Shown here in pieces: positions 50,839 to 52,295 of a DNA stretch of 52,295 bases. The stretch covers positions 1 to 52,295 of the forward strand of contig CAMYVQ010000017.1 of assembly GCA_947302435.1 (NCBI GenBank), in the 5' to 3' direction. Source of the stretch: an uncultured Prevotella sp. (GTDB lineage: Bacteria > Bacteroidota > Bacteroidia > Bacteroidales > Bacteroidaceae). The notes under the pieces are model-generated. The model was given only the letters and a program-made list of their open reading frames with translations, was not told the DNA's origin and searched no databases. The translations under genes were made by a program, and so were the position numbers. The first letter of the stretch is position 1, and every line of letters begins with the position of its first letter.

Positions 50839-50870
50839 CAAAGATAAAACAAATAATCTGAATAGGCAAA
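50839..50870 (-). promoter_or_regulatory. Promoter of mntA-hepT
   Basis: Minus strand TTTG (50870-50867), a 20-bp spacer and TATCTTTG (50846-50839). Confidence 0.75.
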
Positions 50871-50916
50871 AATAAAGAGTTTTTATTGATTCTATCGCAA
50901 AAAATAGCTGGAAAAG

Positions 50917-50947
50917 TTGGGGATTCAACGAAAAGTGCTTAATTTTG
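50917..50947 (+). promoter_or_regulatory. Promoter of the GH2 gene
   Basis: TTGG (50917-50920), a 19-bp spacer and TAATTTTG (50940-50947), with a leader of about 30 nt. Confidence 0.65.
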
Positions 50948-50983
50948 TCACCAATAAACCTAAAAACTCAAGAAACAAACGAT

Positions 50984-52295
50984 ATGAAAACAAATCTCAT
51001 TGCATTATTCCTGTTGGCAGCTGCAACGGTGCAGGCACAGACACGACAGGAAATCAACCTCAGCGACAATTGGCAATTCAGTAAAGACCGGCAGACATGG
51101 CAGACCGTGAGCGTGCCCCACGACTGGGCCATCAGCGGCCCGTTCGACAAGAAATGGGACCTGCAAGTGGTGGCCATCGAGCAGAACGGTGAGACCGAAC
51201 CCACCGAGAAGAGCGGCCGTTCGGGCGCACTGCCCTGGATTGGCGAAGGCCACTACAAGCGCACCTTCACAATTCCCGAAGGCTTCAGCGGCCATGCCGA
51301 ACTGCTGTTCGACGGAGCCATGGCCGAGCCTACGGTCTATGTGAACGGACAGAAAGCCGGCTTCTGGGCCTACGGCTACAACGCCTTCCGCGTAGACATC
51401 ACGCCCTTCATCAAGACTGGGGAAAACGAACTGGCCGTCGACCTGCAGAACCAGGAAGAGAGTTCGCGCTGGTATCCCGGTGCCGGCATCTACCGCCCCG
51501 TGACCCTCATCCTCACCCCACAGCAAGCACGCATCGACGACTGGGGCATCACCGTCAAGACCGAGTTGCACGCACAGCAGGCAAATGGCAAAGACATCAC
51601 CAAGTTGGTAGTGGAGGTGCCTATCAAAGATTGTGGAAAGGGACTGCCCGTGACCATGAAACTGATCACTCCCGACCACAAAGACAGAAGCTGGAACAGT
51701 CCGGCCCCCATGAGCAAGGACGGGAGCAAGGCCATCGGCACCTTCTACATTCCCAATGCCCAACTGTGGACACCTGAAACCCCCAACCTCTATGAGTTGC
51801 GCATCACGCTCTTCGATGGCAAGACCGATCCCAACATGTACGACTACTTCGGCGAGCCCATCGACAAGAAGACACTCAAAATAGGCCTGCGTACCGTCAG
51901 CGTTTCGAAGGAAGGCGGCTTCCAGCTCAACGGCGTGACACGTAAGATCAAGGGCGTGTGCCTGCACCACGACCTCGGCCCGCTTGGTGCCGCCGTCAAC
52001 AAGGCTGCCCTCATCCGCCAAATCAAGATTCTGAAGGACATGGGCTGCGATGCCATCCGCACCAGTCATAACATGCCGAGCCAGATGCAGATGGACGTGT
52101 GCGACTCATTAGGCATGATGGTCATGGCCGAGAGCTTCGACATGTGGATCTATCCCAAGTGCAAGAACGGCTACGCCCGCTTCTTTAAGGAATGGGCCGA
52201 CAAGGACATCACGAACCTGGTGCTCGCCAATCGCAACCACCCGTCGATCGTGATGTGGAGCATCGGCAACGAGATTCCCGAACAGTGGTCGAAAG
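50984..52295 (+). CDS. Secreted GH2 enzyme, beta-galactosidase-like (3' end beyond window)
   Basis: The first 437 residues of a large GH2 glycosidase. The signal peptide MKTNLIALFLLAAATVQAQ is followed by the GH2 sugar-binding jelly roll (about 25-190, VSVPHDWAISGPFDKKWD, YVNGQKAGFWAYGYNAFRVDITPF, SRWYPGAGIYRPV), an Ig-like domain (about 195-310), and the start of the barrel (IKGVCLHHDLGPLG, CDAIRTSHNMPSQ). The block NRNHPSIVMWSIGNEIPEQ holds the catalytic acid Glu. The GNEIPEQ form is usual in Bacteroidetes beta-galactosidases with a C-terminal DUF4982 domain, which would lie outside the window. It lacks the mannan promoter element, so it belongs to another system. Confidence 0.92.
   Translation, partial: MKTNLIALFLLAAATVQAQTRQEINLSDNWQFSKDRQTWQTVSVPHDWAISGPFDKKWDLQVVAIEQNGETEPTEKSGRSGALPWIGEGHYKRTFTIPEGFSGHAELLFDGAMAEPTVYVNGQKAGFWAYGYNAFRVDITPFIKTGENELAVDLQNQEESSRWYPGAGIYRPVTLILTPQQARIDDWGITVKTELHAQQANGKDITKLVVEVPIKDCGKGLPVTMKLITPDHKDRSWNSPAPMSKDGSKAIGTFYIPNAQLWTPETPNLYELRITLFDGKTDPNMYDYFGEPIDKKTLKIGLRTVSVSKEGGFQLNGVTRKIKGVCLHHDLGPLGAAVNKAALIRQIKILKDMGCDAIRTSHNMPSQMQMDVCDSLGMMVMAESFDMWIYPKCKNGYARFFKEWADKDITNLVLANRNHPSIVMWSIGNEIPEQWSK

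Noticed and set aside
1..52295. tRNA, rRNA, insertion sequences and phage genes
   Set aside because: None was recognised by eye; only the Rpn nuclease and dispersed palindromic elements suggest mobility.

Overview
The window looks like a chromosomal piece of a gut or rumen Bacteroidales bacterium, most likely Prevotella/Segatella-like. Three things point there. Promoters follow the Bacteroidetes pattern (TTTG or TTGG, about 19-21 bp, then TAnnTTTG). There is a SusC/SusD pair with type IX-style C-terminal tails on secreted proteins. The dapB-lepB-lepB2-wbqC order is typical of the phylum. No rRNA, tRNA, CRISPR array or intact insertion sequence was seen.

Layout. 1-7.6 kb: 5' part of ruvB, a DEAD-box RNA helicase, a secreted GH28 pectinase-like enzyme, a decayed gene fragment, a LOG-family phosphoribohydrolase, a flavodiiron protein and a PfkB sugar kinase. 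7.7-14.1 kb: an operon of a GH43/LamG secreted enzyme, a HEIGH-type metallopeptidase-like protein and an AraC regulator, closed by a strong terminator. 14.2-34.2 kb: a complete beta-mannan utilisation locus. 34.4-44.8 kb: accessory genes, including a CBM-like secreted protein, an Rpn nuclease, lipoproteins, a DUF234-type ATPase and a DUF2264 enzyme, with many intergenic repeats and hairpins. 44.9-48.5 kb: the dapB/signal-peptidase/wbqC operon. 48.6-52.3 kb: DUF3237 protein, bile-acid/sodium-symporter family transporter, HepT/MntA toxin-antitoxin pair and the 5' part of a GH2 gene.

The mannan locus forms one pathway. A surface GH26 lipoprotein cuts mannan. SusC/SusD and surface binding proteins capture and import oligosaccharides. 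GH36 removes galactose and a second GH26 releases mannobiose. A GPH-type permease imports mannobiose, a 2-epimerase converts it to mannosyl-glucose, GH130 phosphorolyses that to mannose-1-phosphate and glucose, and ManA links mannose-6-phosphate to glycolysis. Phosphomannomutase is not in the window.

Main discovery: all five promoters of this locus carry a 16-bp dyad-like element (consensus TGTYRRnnnnnRRYAA, always preceded by G) starting exactly 47 bp upstream of the first base of TAnnTTTG. No other promoter I checked in the window has it there, so it is a strong candidate for the activator site of the locus. Other items to examine are a new-looking repeated beta-rich domain (eight copies in three mannan-locus proteins), a 57-residue small protein, a signal peptidase paralogue that has lost both catalytic residues, palindromic elements inserted in frame in several genes, two related 22-bp-period arrays of six units each, and a pair of related structured RNA candidates.
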